Below, in pieces: positions 26,217 to 34,875 of a stretch of DNA of 64,000 nt; within the stretch, counting starts at the first letter, position 1; each line of letters opens with the position of its first letter. The position numbers and the translations under genes were made by a program. The stretch is from Ignavibacterium sp. (GTDB lineage Bacteria > Bacteroidota > Ignavibacteria > Ignavibacteriales > Ignavibacteriaceae), in NCBI RefSeq assembly GCF_025998815.1, contig NZ_AP026678.1, forward strand, positions 1-64,000, read 5' to 3'. The notes below the pieces were generated by a model. That model saw only the letters and a list, made by a program, of their open reading frames with translations. It was not told the DNA's origin and searched no databases.

Positions 26217-27179
26217 ATGGCTAAATCAGAAAAATATGCTGTTGGTGTTGACTTAGGCGGAACGAATATCAAAGTTGGAATAGTCTCCGAAAGCGGTAAA
26301 ATTATCTCGAAGACTTCTGTAAAAACAGAAGCTATGTCAGGACCAAAAGTAGTTATTAAGAATATCAAAAAAGGTATTAACGAGATTTTAAAGAACAATA
26401 AACGAAAAATTTCGGGTATTGGAATTGGTGCGCCTGGAATTGTTTCTACAAAAAAAGGAACCGTACAAAATCCTCCGAATCTACCAGGTTGGGAACAGAT
26501 AGAACTTGGAGCAATTATCAAAAAAGAATTTGGGTTAAAAGTTAATGTTGAGAACGATGCTAATGCTGCTGCAATTGGAGAACTGATTTTCGGTGCCGGA
26601 AAAAAGTTTGAATCATTTGTTATGGTTACACTTGGAACCGGAGTTGGCGGTGGGATAGTATTCAATCATAAAATTTTCAGAGGAGAAATTGGTGGTGCAG
26701 GCGAAATTGGTCATGTTTGTATTGATCCAAACGGACCAAGATGCAACTGTGGCTCAACAGGTTGTATTGAAGCATACGCAGGGAACCATTATATAAAAGA
26801 ATCAGTAAAGAGAGAACTTCACAATCATCCATCATCAAAAATCTGGGAATTGATTGAAAATGATCTCGAAAAAGTCTCACCGAGAATAATTCAAATGGCT
26901 GCAGAACTTGGTGATGTTTATGCAAAAGAATTTATACACGATCTTGGAATTAAGCTTGGAGTTGCTTTCACATCAATAAGTAATGTGCTTGATATCAGTA
27001 CTTTCATTATCGGGGGAGGAGTTGCCGGATTTGGAAGTCCTCTTTTCACAACAATAAAATCAACAATGGTTTCAAGAGTTTTAACTCCACTCAAACACAG
27101 AATTAAAATTGTTCCTGCAAAACTTAAAAACGAAGCAGGAATACTCGGTGCATCAGCACTTGTATTTTATAATACATAA
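26217..27179 (+). CDS. ROK-family glucokinase-like sugar kinase
   Basis: 320 aa. It has the ATP-binding signature VGVDLGGTNIKVG, the glucokinase-like IGIGAPGIV and NDANAAAIGE (with catalytic Asp), and the ROK signature with zinc ligands GEIGHVCIDPNGPRCNCG then STGCIEAYAG. It most resembles bacterial ROK glucokinases (glucose to glucose-6-phosphate), though N-acetylhexosamine kinase cannot be excluded. 9-nt gap to the upstream gene and 24 nt to lptD. Confidence 0.88.
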   Translation: MAKSEKYAVGVDLGGTNIKVGIVSESGKIISKTSVKTEAMSGPKVVIKNIKKGINEILKNNKRKISGIGIGAPGIVSTKKGTVQNPPNLPGWEQIELGAIIKKEFGLKVNVENDANAAAIGELIFGAGKKFESFVMVTLGTGVGGGIVFNHKIFRGEIGGAGEIGHVCIDPNGPRCNCGSTGCIEAYAGNHYIKESVKRELHNHPSSKIWELIENDLEKVSPRIIQMAAELGDVYAKEFIHDLGIKLGVAFTSISNVLDISTFIIGGGVAGFGSPLFTTIKSTMVSRVLTPLKHRIKIVPAKLKNEAGILGASALVFYNT

Positions 27180-27203
27180 AAATATTTGCGCATCAACTGA
27201 ATT

Positions 27204-29732
27204 ATGAAACAAAAATTAATCTTAATTCTATCCTTAATCTTTATTCATATTTCAATAGCGCAAATTAATGATTCCATTTTAGCTCCTCAGAATTTTGATC
27301 CACTTCCTGATACTTCGCTAAATACTAAACCAAAAAAATATGATGTTGATACAACTGTTTTTGCTGAAGCGAAAGATTCTATCTTCTTTAAAATCAAAGA
27401 AAAGAAAATGCTGATTTATGGAAACGGAAATCTAAAATACAAGCAAACAGAAATTAAAAGTGGTAGAATAGAAATTGATTTTGAAAAAAGTATTATTGAT
27501 GCATATGGAATTAAAGATGACTCACTAAACAAGTACATCGAAACTCCTGTGCTTGCTGAAGCTGGTGAAACATACAAAGGCAATCGGATGAAATATAATT
27601 TTAAAACTCAGCAGGGTGTTATTTCATTTGCCCAAACCGAGCAGGAGGGTTCTAAATATACGGGTCAGCAAATTAAAAAAGTTGATAAAGATGTTTACTT
27701 TATAGCTGATGGTGTTTATACAACTTGCGATAATGATTCTTGTCCACATTATTATTTTTATTCGCCCAAAATGAAAGTTATTCATAAAGAACAAATAATT
27801 GCCGAATGGATTTTTCTCCATTTTGGGGGAGTTCCGTTTCCGATTCCATTACCTTTCGCCGTATTCCCCATTGAATCCGGCAGAAGGTCCGGAATTATCC
27901 CACCGGTATTCGGTGATGACGCAACTTACGGAACTTATTTTTCTCGCTTCGGTTATTTTTGGGCAATTAGTGATTATATGGATCTGAATCTGACAGGAGA
28001 TTTTTACACACGTGGTAGTTACCGTGTTAACAGCTTGTTCCGATATGCAAAACGATATGAATTCAACGGTAACCTCGAAGGCAGTTACGGCAGTTTTGTA
28101 GTTGGCGAAAAAGATGATCCTGACAGAACCGAAACAAATGATTGGAGATTGCGCTGGAATCATAATCAAAATATTACTCCAACAATGAGATTTGATGCCA
28201 GATTGGAGTTTTTATCAAACAACAGAGTAACACGAAATATTTCGGATGTAAATGATTTGCTAAGAAATGAAGCCATTTCAAATGCAACATTGTTTAAATC
28301 CTGGGACGAATCCGGAAACAGTATGTCAATCAGTTATAACAGAAGGCAGATTTTTGAGACCAATGAAGTTTATGAAATACTACCGAATATTACCTTCACT
28401 TTATCGCAAAAATATCCGTTCAGATCCAAAACAGGCACTTCACAAAGTCTATTAGAGACATTTGGATATTCATATTCGGGTACATTTGAAAACAGACGTA
28501 ACCGAAAAGATAGCGATTTGAAAATAAGGGGAGGAATTAACCACCAATTATCTGCAAGTCTCTCACCTAAAATCGGTTACATTAGTATTTCACCATCATT
28601 TAATTATCAGGAAAGATGGTATAATAAAAGAATTGAAAAATATTCCATCCCCAATTATGAAGGAAATGATTCAATCATAACGAATGATGTTAAGGAAATT
28701 AACTTTGTCAGAACTTTTTCGATTGGTGTTAATGCATCAACAAAATTTTATGGAATTTTTAATCCGGAAATGTTAGGGGTTAAATCAATCAGACACACGG
28801 TTATTCCAGGTATTAGTTATTCATTTACTCCTGATTTTTCAACTGACGGTTGGGGATACTATGATTACTATACTAATCAGGCAGGTCAAAGAATAAAGTA
28901 CAATAAATTCGAACAGGAAATTTTCGGTGGTGCTTCGAACAGAGAATCACAGGCACTGAATTTTTCTTTGTCCAATGTATTTGAAATGAAAACGCAGAGT
29001 GATCCTACTGATACAACATCGAAAGAAAACAAAGTTCAGCTGTTGAATCTAAATGCAAATATTGGCTATGATTTTACCGCCGATAGCTTGAGATTTTCCG
29101 ATTTAAGATTGACCTATCGTACTCAGATTGGAAATGTGTTCAGTTTTAACGGCGGCTCATCTTTTTCACTCTATGATTACGAAGGAACCACCCCACGTGT
29201 CAACCGGTTTTTATATGATGTCGGAAAAGGATTGTTACGGTTAACGAGTTTTAATTTTTCTATCTCACTTACACTCTCAGGAGAAAAATTAAAATCCACT
29301 CAAACGCAGCAAACAACAAGACCAACGCAGGAATCTGGCTTTGCACAAGATAACAGAAATATCTATCAGGGTCTTTATTATATGAGTGATCCGGACTTTT
29401 CAATTCCATGGGATTTAAATCTAAATTTTTATTACAATGAATACAGACCTACACCTTCAAATATTACAAAAACTTCCAGCATTAGCGGAAGTATGAATGT
29501 TAATTTAACCCCAGCCTGGAAATTGTCAATAACTGGAAGTTATGATTTAAATAGAAAAGAATTTGCAGCTCCACAAATTAGAGTTTCGAGAGATCTGCAT
29601 TGTTGGATAATGAATTTTACCTGGAATCCTATCGGCACTTTTCGCGGATATATGCTTGAAATAAGGGTTAAAGCACCTCAGCTTCAGGATTTGAAAATCA
29701 CAAAACGCGATCAATTCTTCGAAGGAAGATAA
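27204..29732 (+). CDS. lptD: LptD/OstA-like LPS-assembly outer-membrane protein
   Basis: 842 aa. A signal peptide (MKQKLILILSLIFIHISIAQ) leads into an N-terminal OstA/LptA-like beta-jellyroll (YGNGNLKYKQTEIKSGRIEI). The conserved LptD core follows (PFPIPLPFAVFPIESGRRSGIIPP), then a long C-terminal barrel with strand-like alternation. It would insert lipopolysaccharide or lipooligosaccharide into the outer membrane. It is longer than E. coli LptD (784 aa) and has a CDNDSC pair before the barrel that could form a disulfide. The stop overlaps the next start (TAATG). Confidence 0.88.
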   Translation: MKQKLILILSLIFIHISIAQINDSILAPQNFDPLPDTSLNTKPKKYDVDTTVFAEAKDSIFFKIKEKKMLIYGNGNLKYKQTEIKSGRIEIDFEKSIIDAYGIKDDSLNKYIETPVLAEAGETYKGNRMKYNFKTQQGVISFAQTEQEGSKYTGQQIKKVDKDVYFIADGVYTTCDNDSCPHYYFYSPKMKVIHKEQIIAEWIFLHFGGVPFPIPLPFAVFPIESGRRSGIIPPVFGDDATYGTYFSRFGYFWAISDYMDLNLTGDFYTRGSYRVNSLFRYAKRYEFNGNLEGSYGSFVVGEKDDPDRTETNDWRLRWNHNQNITPTMRFDARLEFLSNNRVTRNISDVNDLLRNEAISNATLFKSWDESGNSMSISYNRRQIFETNEVYEILPNITFTLSQKYPFRSKTGTSQSLLETFGYSYSGTFENRRNRKDSDLKIRGGINHQLSASLSPKIGYISISPSFNYQERWYNKRIEKYSIPNYEGNDSIITNDVKEINFVRTFSIGVNASTKFYGIFNPEMLGVKSIRHTVIPGISYSFTPDFSTDGWGYYDYYTNQAGQRIKYNKFEQEIFGGASNRESQALNFSLSNVFEMKTQSDPTDTTSKENKVQLLNLNANIGYDFTADSLRFSDLRLTYRTQIGNVFSFNGGSSFSLYDYEGTTPRVNRFLYDVGKGLLRLTSFNFSISLTLSGEKLKSTQTQQTTRPTQESGFAQDNRNIYQGLYYMSDPDFSIPWDLNLNFYYNEYRPTPSNITKTSSISGSMNVNLTPAWKLSITGSYDLNRKEFAAPQIRVSRDLHCWIMNFTWNPIGTFRGYMLEIRVKAPQLQDLKITKRDQFFEGR

Positions 29733-30178
29733 TGATTCATTTTATATTTGATGGAAATAATCTTATTGGAAAAATTCCCTCACTAAAAAAATTGCACGAT
29801 AAACAAGTCGCACGTTACAAGCTTGCAACAATGCTTGAAAGATATTTTCAAAAGAAAAAAGTTAAAGTGAGTTTGCATTTTGACGGTTTCGAAAATGAGC
29901 CAATAAAAGTTTCAGGAATTAAAATTCATTATTCACAAAACCGTTCAGCAGATGAAAAGATTAAAAAAGAAATTGAAGGAATAAGAAATCGGAATTCCGT
30001 TAATGTAGTCTCATCAGATCTTGAAATTATATCTTACGCAAAAGTTTGTGGTTGCAATGTGATAAAGTCGGAGGAATTTTATAATCGAATGATGATTCAG
30101 AAAAAGAATAGCAAGGAAGAAGAAAAACCTACGAGCTTTAACACCGATGAATTCAAAAAATTGTTCGGAATTGAATGA
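29732..30178 (+). CDS. NYN-domain RNase-like protein (YacP/Rae1 type)
   Basis: 148 aa. FIFDGNNLIGKIPSLKK carries the first acidic residue of the PIN/NYN fold, with further acidic residues in LHFDGFENE, RSADEKI and VVSSDLEI, matching the YacP family. YacP/Rae1 in Bacillus is a ribosome-associated mRNA endonuclease. A tail rich in K/E, then NTDEFKKLFG, follows. The start overlaps the lptD stop by 1 nt, so it is co-transcribed. Confidence 0.8.
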   Translation: MIHFIFDGNNLIGKIPSLKKLHDKQVARYKLATMLERYFQKKKVKVSLHFDGFENEPIKVSGIKIHYSQNRSADEKIKKEIEGIRNRNSVNVVSSDLEIISYAKVCGCNVIKSEEFYNRMMIQKKNSKEEEKPTSFNTDEFKKLFGIE

Positions 30179-30307
30179 TTCCTGATTTAAAAGATTCCTG
30201 CCAAAATATTTAAAGAATTATCTTGACCTTCTCATTAAAATTTCTCAAGTTTAATAGAGTAAATAACAATATTCATTTAAAACCACCACATTCCACAGGG
30301 AAGACTC

Positions 30308-32329
30308 ATGAAATACATTTTTACACTTCTGTTTTTACTGTCGTCCAACTTTATATTCGCACAAATTGATATCAGAGAAATTTTTGAAAACAAAACGGAA
30401 GTTTATTTCCGTTTTGAAATAACCAATCGTAGTGAACTTGATTTTCTGACAAACATTATTTCAATCGATAATGTTAAGAATGGAAAGACAGTTTATGCTT
30501 ATGCAAACATTCACGAGTTTGAAGAATTTCTTAAACTGAATTATGATTTCGAAATCCTGCCAAATCCTTCAACTCTTATCGAACCGGAAATGAGTAATAA
30601 TATTGAGGATATATCTGCCTGGGATGTTTATCCGACTTATGATGCTTATGTAAATCTTATGAATCAGTTTCAGAGTAACTATCCTCAAATCTGTAAAGTT
30701 ATTGATGCTGGCAATACAGTTCAGGGAAGAAAAATTTTATTTGTTAAAATTTCAGACAATGTTGATCAGAAAGAAGCCGAACCTCAGTTTATGTACACAT
30801 CGAGTATGCATGGAGATGAATTAACTGGTTATGTTTTAATGTTGCGCCTCATTGATTCGCTTCTTTCCTCTTACGGTAGTGATGCAAGAATTACGAATAT
30901 GATCAACAACGCTGAAATCTGGATAAATCCACTTGCAAATCCTGATGGAACTTACAGAAGCGGAAACAATACAGTAAGTGGAGCCACCAGATATAATTTT
31001 AACAATTATGATTTAAATCGAAATTTTCCAGATCCTGTTAATGGTATAAGTCCAAACCAGCAAATCGAAGTTACAAGATTCAGAACACTACAGGAAGCGA
31101 ATAACTTTTCATTAATTGCTAACTTTCACGGCGGAGCAGAAGTTGTAAATTATCCCTGGGATACCTGGGCAAACACCGGAAGCAATGCAAGAATTCATGC
31201 TGATCAAACCTGGTATCAATATATTTCTCATCTTTATGCTGATACTTGTCAGGCATATTCTACTGCTGGTTATATGAGTGGTTTTGATGATGGAACGACT
31301 AACGGCGGTGATTGGTATGTAATTCACGGCGGCAGACAAGATTATACAAATTGGTACAGACACGGAAGAGAAGTAACAATTGAAATTTCGAATACGAAAC
31401 TTCCACCGGCATCACAGCTGCCTTCTTTCTGGGAATATAATAAAAGGTCATTCTTAAATTACATTGAACATATTTTTTATGGGATAAATGGGATAGTTAC
31501 CGATACAGTTGGAAATCCGGTTCGAGCTAAGATTACTATTATCAGTCACGATTATGATAGCTCTGAAGTTTATTCTGATATCCTAACTGGATTTTATAAC
31601 AGGATGATTCAACCCGGAACTTATACATTAAAATTTCAATCGCCCGGATATTTTGATTTAATAACTGATCCGGTCCAAATCACCTCGTACACATCATCAG
31701 TTACAACTAATGTTCAAATGATTCCGGTTGTTCCGATTCCAGTTGAACTCAGTTCATTCTCTGCTACAATTTCAGGAAATAATGTTCAGCTAAACTGGAC
31801 GACGGTAACTGAAACTAACAATAAAGGATTTGAAGTTCAGCGATCTGTTTTTCCGGGCGAAGAGAGGAATCATTATTGGGAAACAATTGGTTTCGTTGAT
31901 GGAAAAGGGACAAGTACAGAAGTAAATCATTATTCATATAATGATAAAAATCTTGAGAGCGGAAAATACAGTTACAGACTTAAACAAATTGATTATGATG
32001 GTTCATTCAAATATTCAGATGAAATTTATGTAAACATCGAAAATCTGAAAACATTTTCACTTGAACAGAATTATCCAAATCCATTCAACCCAAGCACAAA
32101 AATAAGTTGGCAGTCACCAGTTAGCAGTTGGCAAACTTTAAAAGTCTATGATGTTCTTGGTAATGAAGTTGCAACACTTGTGGATGAATACAGGGAAGCA
32201 GGCAAATATGAAGTTGAATTTGATGCAACAGATTTAAGCGGTTCTAAGTCTTTAACGAGCGGGATATATTTCTATCAAATTCATGTAGGAGCTTTTGTCG
32301 AAAGTAGGAAGATGATACTTATTAAGTGA
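30308..32329 (+). CDS. Secreted M14 zinc carboxypeptidase with T9SS sorting domain
   Basis: 673 aa. Signal peptide (ends IFAQ), pro-region, then a peptidase M14 domain with zinc ligands H168-x2-E171 (HGDE) and H274 (NFHGG) and the catalytic Glu359 (EVTIEIS), all present. A transthyretin-like domain follows (INGIVTDTVGNPVRAKI) as in carboxypeptidase D. Next is a linker (PVELSSFSATISGNNVQLNWTT) and the type A sorting domain (YPNPFNP to KMILIK). It should remove C-terminal residues from extracellular peptides. It starts a run of four T9SS cargo genes. Confidence 0.92.
   Translation: MKYIFTLLFLLSSNFIFAQIDIREIFENKTEVYFRFEITNRSELDFLTNIISIDNVKNGKTVYAYANIHEFEEFLKLNYDFEILPNPSTLIEPEMSNNIEDISAWDVYPTYDAYVNLMNQFQSNYPQICKVIDAGNTVQGRKILFVKISDNVDQKEAEPQFMYTSSMHGDELTGYVLMLRLIDSLLSSYGSDARITNMINNAEIWINPLANPDGTYRSGNNTVSGATRYNFNNYDLNRNFPDPVNGISPNQQIEVTRFRTLQEANNFSLIANFHGGAEVVNYPWDTWANTGSNARIHADQTWYQYISHLYADTCQAYSTAGYMSGFDDGTTNGGDWYVIHGGRQDYTNWYRHGREVTIEISNTKLPPASQLPSFWEYNKRSFLNYIEHIFYGINGIVTDTVGNPVRAKITIISHDYDSSEVYSDILTGFYNRMIQPGTYTLKFQSPGYFDLITDPVQITSYTSSVTTNVQMIPVVPIPVELSSFSATISGNNVQLNWTTVTETNNKGFEVQRSVFPGEERNHYWETIGFVDGKGTSTEVNHYSYNDKNLESGKYSYRLKQIDYDGSFKYSDEIYVNIENLKTFSLEQNYPNPFNPSTKISWQSPVSSWQTLKVYDVLGNEVATLVDEYREAGKYEVEFDATDLSGSKSLTSGIYFYQIHVGAFVESRKMILIK
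32052..32226 (+). repeat. Sorting-domain DNA repeat, copy A
   Basis: A 175-bp coding segment that is nearly the same as 34553-34727. The stretch from TCTTGGTAATGAAGTT to its end (about 70 nt) is identical in both. A closely related copy lies on the minus strand at about 13172-13346. It encodes YPNPFNP to YEVEFD. Confidence 0.85.
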
Positions 32330-32359
32330 TCAAAAAGTTAAAATAAACAGGAGGCAGTT

Positions 32360-33586
32360 ATGAAAAAGATTATTTTTTTAATTTTTCTGAACTGTGTTAA
32401 TGTTTATGGACAAAACTACCCTGATACCTATTACAGAGTTTTTAACAAAGATTCATTATACATCTTCACTTCCGATAAGTATATTTTACTTTTCATAAAA
32501 GAGGAACCCAATCAACCTTTCTTGCTCAGAGCTATAATCCCGGGTCAGTACAGTCTTTCAACTCAATTAGCGATAAGTGAATCAAGACTCTTAGTTAACA
32601 ATAATGATACTTTGACTTTATATGACCTCTCAACAAGCACTCCTTCAATAATATGTAATCAATATATTGGCAGCTCTATTGGAATTTTGTACACTTTCGG
32701 ACCATACTTCATTGCTAAAAAAGAGAATTACTTTAAACTTCTTCAAGAGATAAATGGGAACATTGAAGTAGTCGAAGATTCTTTAATTGACCATATCACA
32801 GGAGTAAATTATCCATTAATTCTTTATGGCTTTAAAGTTTATAAATACTTAGCGGGTTTTGGACTCTATGAAGCATATACAATTAGCCACGAGGGTGGTT
32901 CTTATTTTGGCTTTGTAACCGATAAAGGAAGTTTTGTTTATTCACAAATAGTATTTAGATATCCAAATATGCCTCCAGACTGGTGTGGCATAGTGAAAAG
33001 AAAATTAATTGAACCTAATTTTCCAATAACTTTCTCCAATTCCTGGTGGGGTGATTGTGTAATTTATGATTTTTATCAATTGTTTGAGGGTTCTGAAAGA
33101 TTTATTTATTGGCGAAATTTTGAGTATGGAATGACTCCTGTTGTTGTAAATTATGTGCCTGCAGTTGTTTACACAGATACATCTTACATATTTAAAGTTG
33201 ATTTAACTGATGATTATATCTTCCTATTGGGACCTAAAATTTATTACTCTCATTATTCAAGTCCATCGGTTTTCAATGAACTAGATTATACTCTAGGAAT
33301 TGAATCTCCGCCTTTTACAGAAAACTCTTATAAATTATATGACAACTATCCGAATCCCTTTAACAGTACTACAACTATTGAATATTATTTACCAACTAGT
33401 AGTTATTTAAAACTTGGAATTTCAAATATTCTTGGAGAAGAAATTAGAGTATTAACTGATGAATATAAAATTCAAGGTTCCCATAAAATAAATTTTCAGT
33501 CCGATGACTTACCGAGCGGAGTATATTTTTATTGGTTGAGGTCTCAAGACGCTTTTTTAGTTAAAAAGATGGAGATATTAAAATGA
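32360..33586 (+). CDS. Secreted T9SS protein of unknown function
   Basis: 408 aa. A signal peptide (MKKIIFLIFLNCVNVYGQ) is followed by ~310 residues with no recognised domain, rich in aromatic residues and beta-strand-like, perhaps a propeller (LLVNNNDTLTLYDLSTSTP). It ends in a divergent sorting domain (YDNYPNPFNSTTTIEYYLP to KKMEILK). GGAGG lies 6 nt before the ATG. The stop overlaps the next gene (ATGA), so the two are a translationally coupled pair. Confidence 0.72.
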   Translation: MKKIIFLIFLNCVNVYGQNYPDTYYRVFNKDSLYIFTSDKYILLFIKEEPNQPFLLRAIIPGQYSLSTQLAISESRLLVNNNDTLTLYDLSTSTPSIICNQYIGSSIGILYTFGPYFIAKKENYFKLLQEINGNIEVVEDSLIDHITGVNYPLILYGFKVYKYLAGFGLYEAYTISHEGGSYFGFVTDKGSFVYSQIVFRYPNMPPDWCGIVKRKLIEPNFPITFSNSWWGDCVIYDFYQLFEGSERFIYWRNFEYGMTPVVVNYVPAVVYTDTSYIFKVDLTDDYIFLLGPKIYYSHYSSPSVFNELDYTLGIESPPFTENSYKLYDNYPNPFNSTTTIEYYLPTSSYLKLGISNILGEEIRVLTDEYKIQGSHKINFQSDDLPSGVYFYWLRSQDAFLVKKMEILK

Positions 33587-34812
33587 AGAAGTTAATTTTA
33601 ATCACAATATTATTTGCTTTGTTTTTTAATAAAATAGTTTATTCACAAAATTTTTTCCCGCTTAATGTTGGTAATGCTTTTCAATACAATGGAAGTTTAT
33701 ATTATGATGGCCCGGGTGGAGGCGGTGTTACCACGATAACATGGGAAAATTTTTTTGTATTAGCTGATACTGTAATTGGGGATGATGTTTACTACAGAAC
33801 TAGTCCTTTATTTTTCTCAAATTCAAGTTTGTTAAGATATGATATTGAGAATCAGATTTTATGGATACGGCTTCCTAGTGATTCTATTGACCATATAGCA
33901 GTGGATTTTAATGCAACAAGCAATTTTACCAGCTATATTACGGGTTCTCCCATAATATTCAATACTGATGGGATTCAGATTGATACCGTTTTAGGCAGAA
34001 TAGTAAAGGTTTTTAGTATGTCTTACTTTTATTCAAGCGGTACCTATATAATTAGAGAAGAATTTACTTTTGCAGAAAATTTAGGTTTAATTTACTATCA
34101 TTCTTCTAGTGGCGATATTTTTGTATTTAGCTCTCTCACAACAAATTTAATTGCCTATAAAATTGGTAACAACTATTATAACAATGCCTTTAATGTATCA
34201 ATTAATAAAATTTTCCCTATCATAAATCGTCCTAAAAATGCATTCCCGTTTGTATTGACAATTGATTATTCAATTCAGGTTAATGCCCTTAAGGACTCTT
34301 TATACATTGAATTGTGGCATATTAGGAATGGTATTGTAAAAAGATATTTTAAATTCGAGATAACCTCTGGAAACAGTGTCAATGTTCCGATTTTACCAGA
34401 TTGGTTAGAGGTTGATGATGTAATCAAAATCAGAGCAAAAATTTCAGAGAAATCTATTTTCAGAAATACTGATTATTTTCCGGAAAAAGGTTTTGCTTAC
34501 ATGAAAGTACTTCCACCTATTACTGATGTTGACGAAAATAAATTAGATTTAACATTTTCACTTGAACAGAATTATCCAAACCCATTCAACCCAGTCACAA
34601 AGATTAGTTGGCAGTCACCGGTAAGCAGTTGGCAAACATTAAAAGTTTATGATATTCTTGGTAATGAAGTTGCAACACTTGTGGATGAATACAGGGAAGC
34701 AGGCAAATATGAAGTTGAATTTGATGCGGAAAATATCTCATCAGGAATTTATCTCTATAAATTGCAAGCGGGGAATTTTATTGACACAAAAAAAATGATT
34801 TTAATGCGATGA
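33583..34812 (+). CDS. Secreted T9SS protein of unknown function
   Basis: 409 aa. A signal peptide (ends IVYSQ) precedes FFPLNVGNAFQYNG, an opening seen in many Bacteroidota secreted proteins of unknown role. Central beta-rich region (about residues 30-310), then a sorting domain (YPNPFNPVTKISW to KKMILMR). No catalytic motif was seen. Its sorting-domain DNA is nearly the same as that of the carboxypeptidase gene, while the body is unrelated, suggesting cassette exchange or gene conversion at the 3' end. Confidence 0.75.
   Translation: MKKLILITILFALFFNKIVYSQNFFPLNVGNAFQYNGSLYYDGPGGGGVTTITWENFFVLADTVIGDDVYYRTSPLFFSNSSLLRYDIENQILWIRLPSDSIDHIAVDFNATSNFTSYITGSPIIFNTDGIQIDTVLGRIVKVFSMSYFYSSGTYIIREEFTFAENLGLIYYHSSSGDIFVFSSLTTNLIAYKIGNNYYNNAFNVSINKIFPIINRPKNAFPFVLTIDYSIQVNALKDSLYIELWHIRNGIVKRYFKFEITSGNSVNVPILPDWLEVDDVIKIRAKISEKSIFRNTDYFPEKGFAYMKVLPPITDVDENKLDLTFSLEQNYPNPFNPVTKISWQSPVSSWQTLKVYDILGNEVATLVDEYREAGKYEVEFDAENISSGIYLYKLQAGNFIDTKKMILMR
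34553..34727 (+). repeat. Sorting-domain DNA repeat, copy B
   Basis: Partner of 32052-32226 in direct orientation, about 2.3 kb apart. Differences cluster in the first ~100 nt; the last ~70 nt match exactly, including synonymous positions. Confidence 0.85.
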
Positions 34813-34875
34813 TATTTTTGAAATTATCAGGTTATAACTAACTTAGTTCAGACAAATAATAACCAAACCGATCAG

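Noticed and set aside
26204-26665. Open frame of ~153 codons antisense to the ROK kinase gene
   Set aside because: The sense gene has full catalytic motifs; the antisense product is low-complexity (P/F/I rich) and has no ribosome site.
32052-34727. Insertion sequence or composite transposon bounded by direct repeats
   Set aside because: The repeats encode in-frame sorting domains inside genes, with no terminal inverted repeats or transposase.
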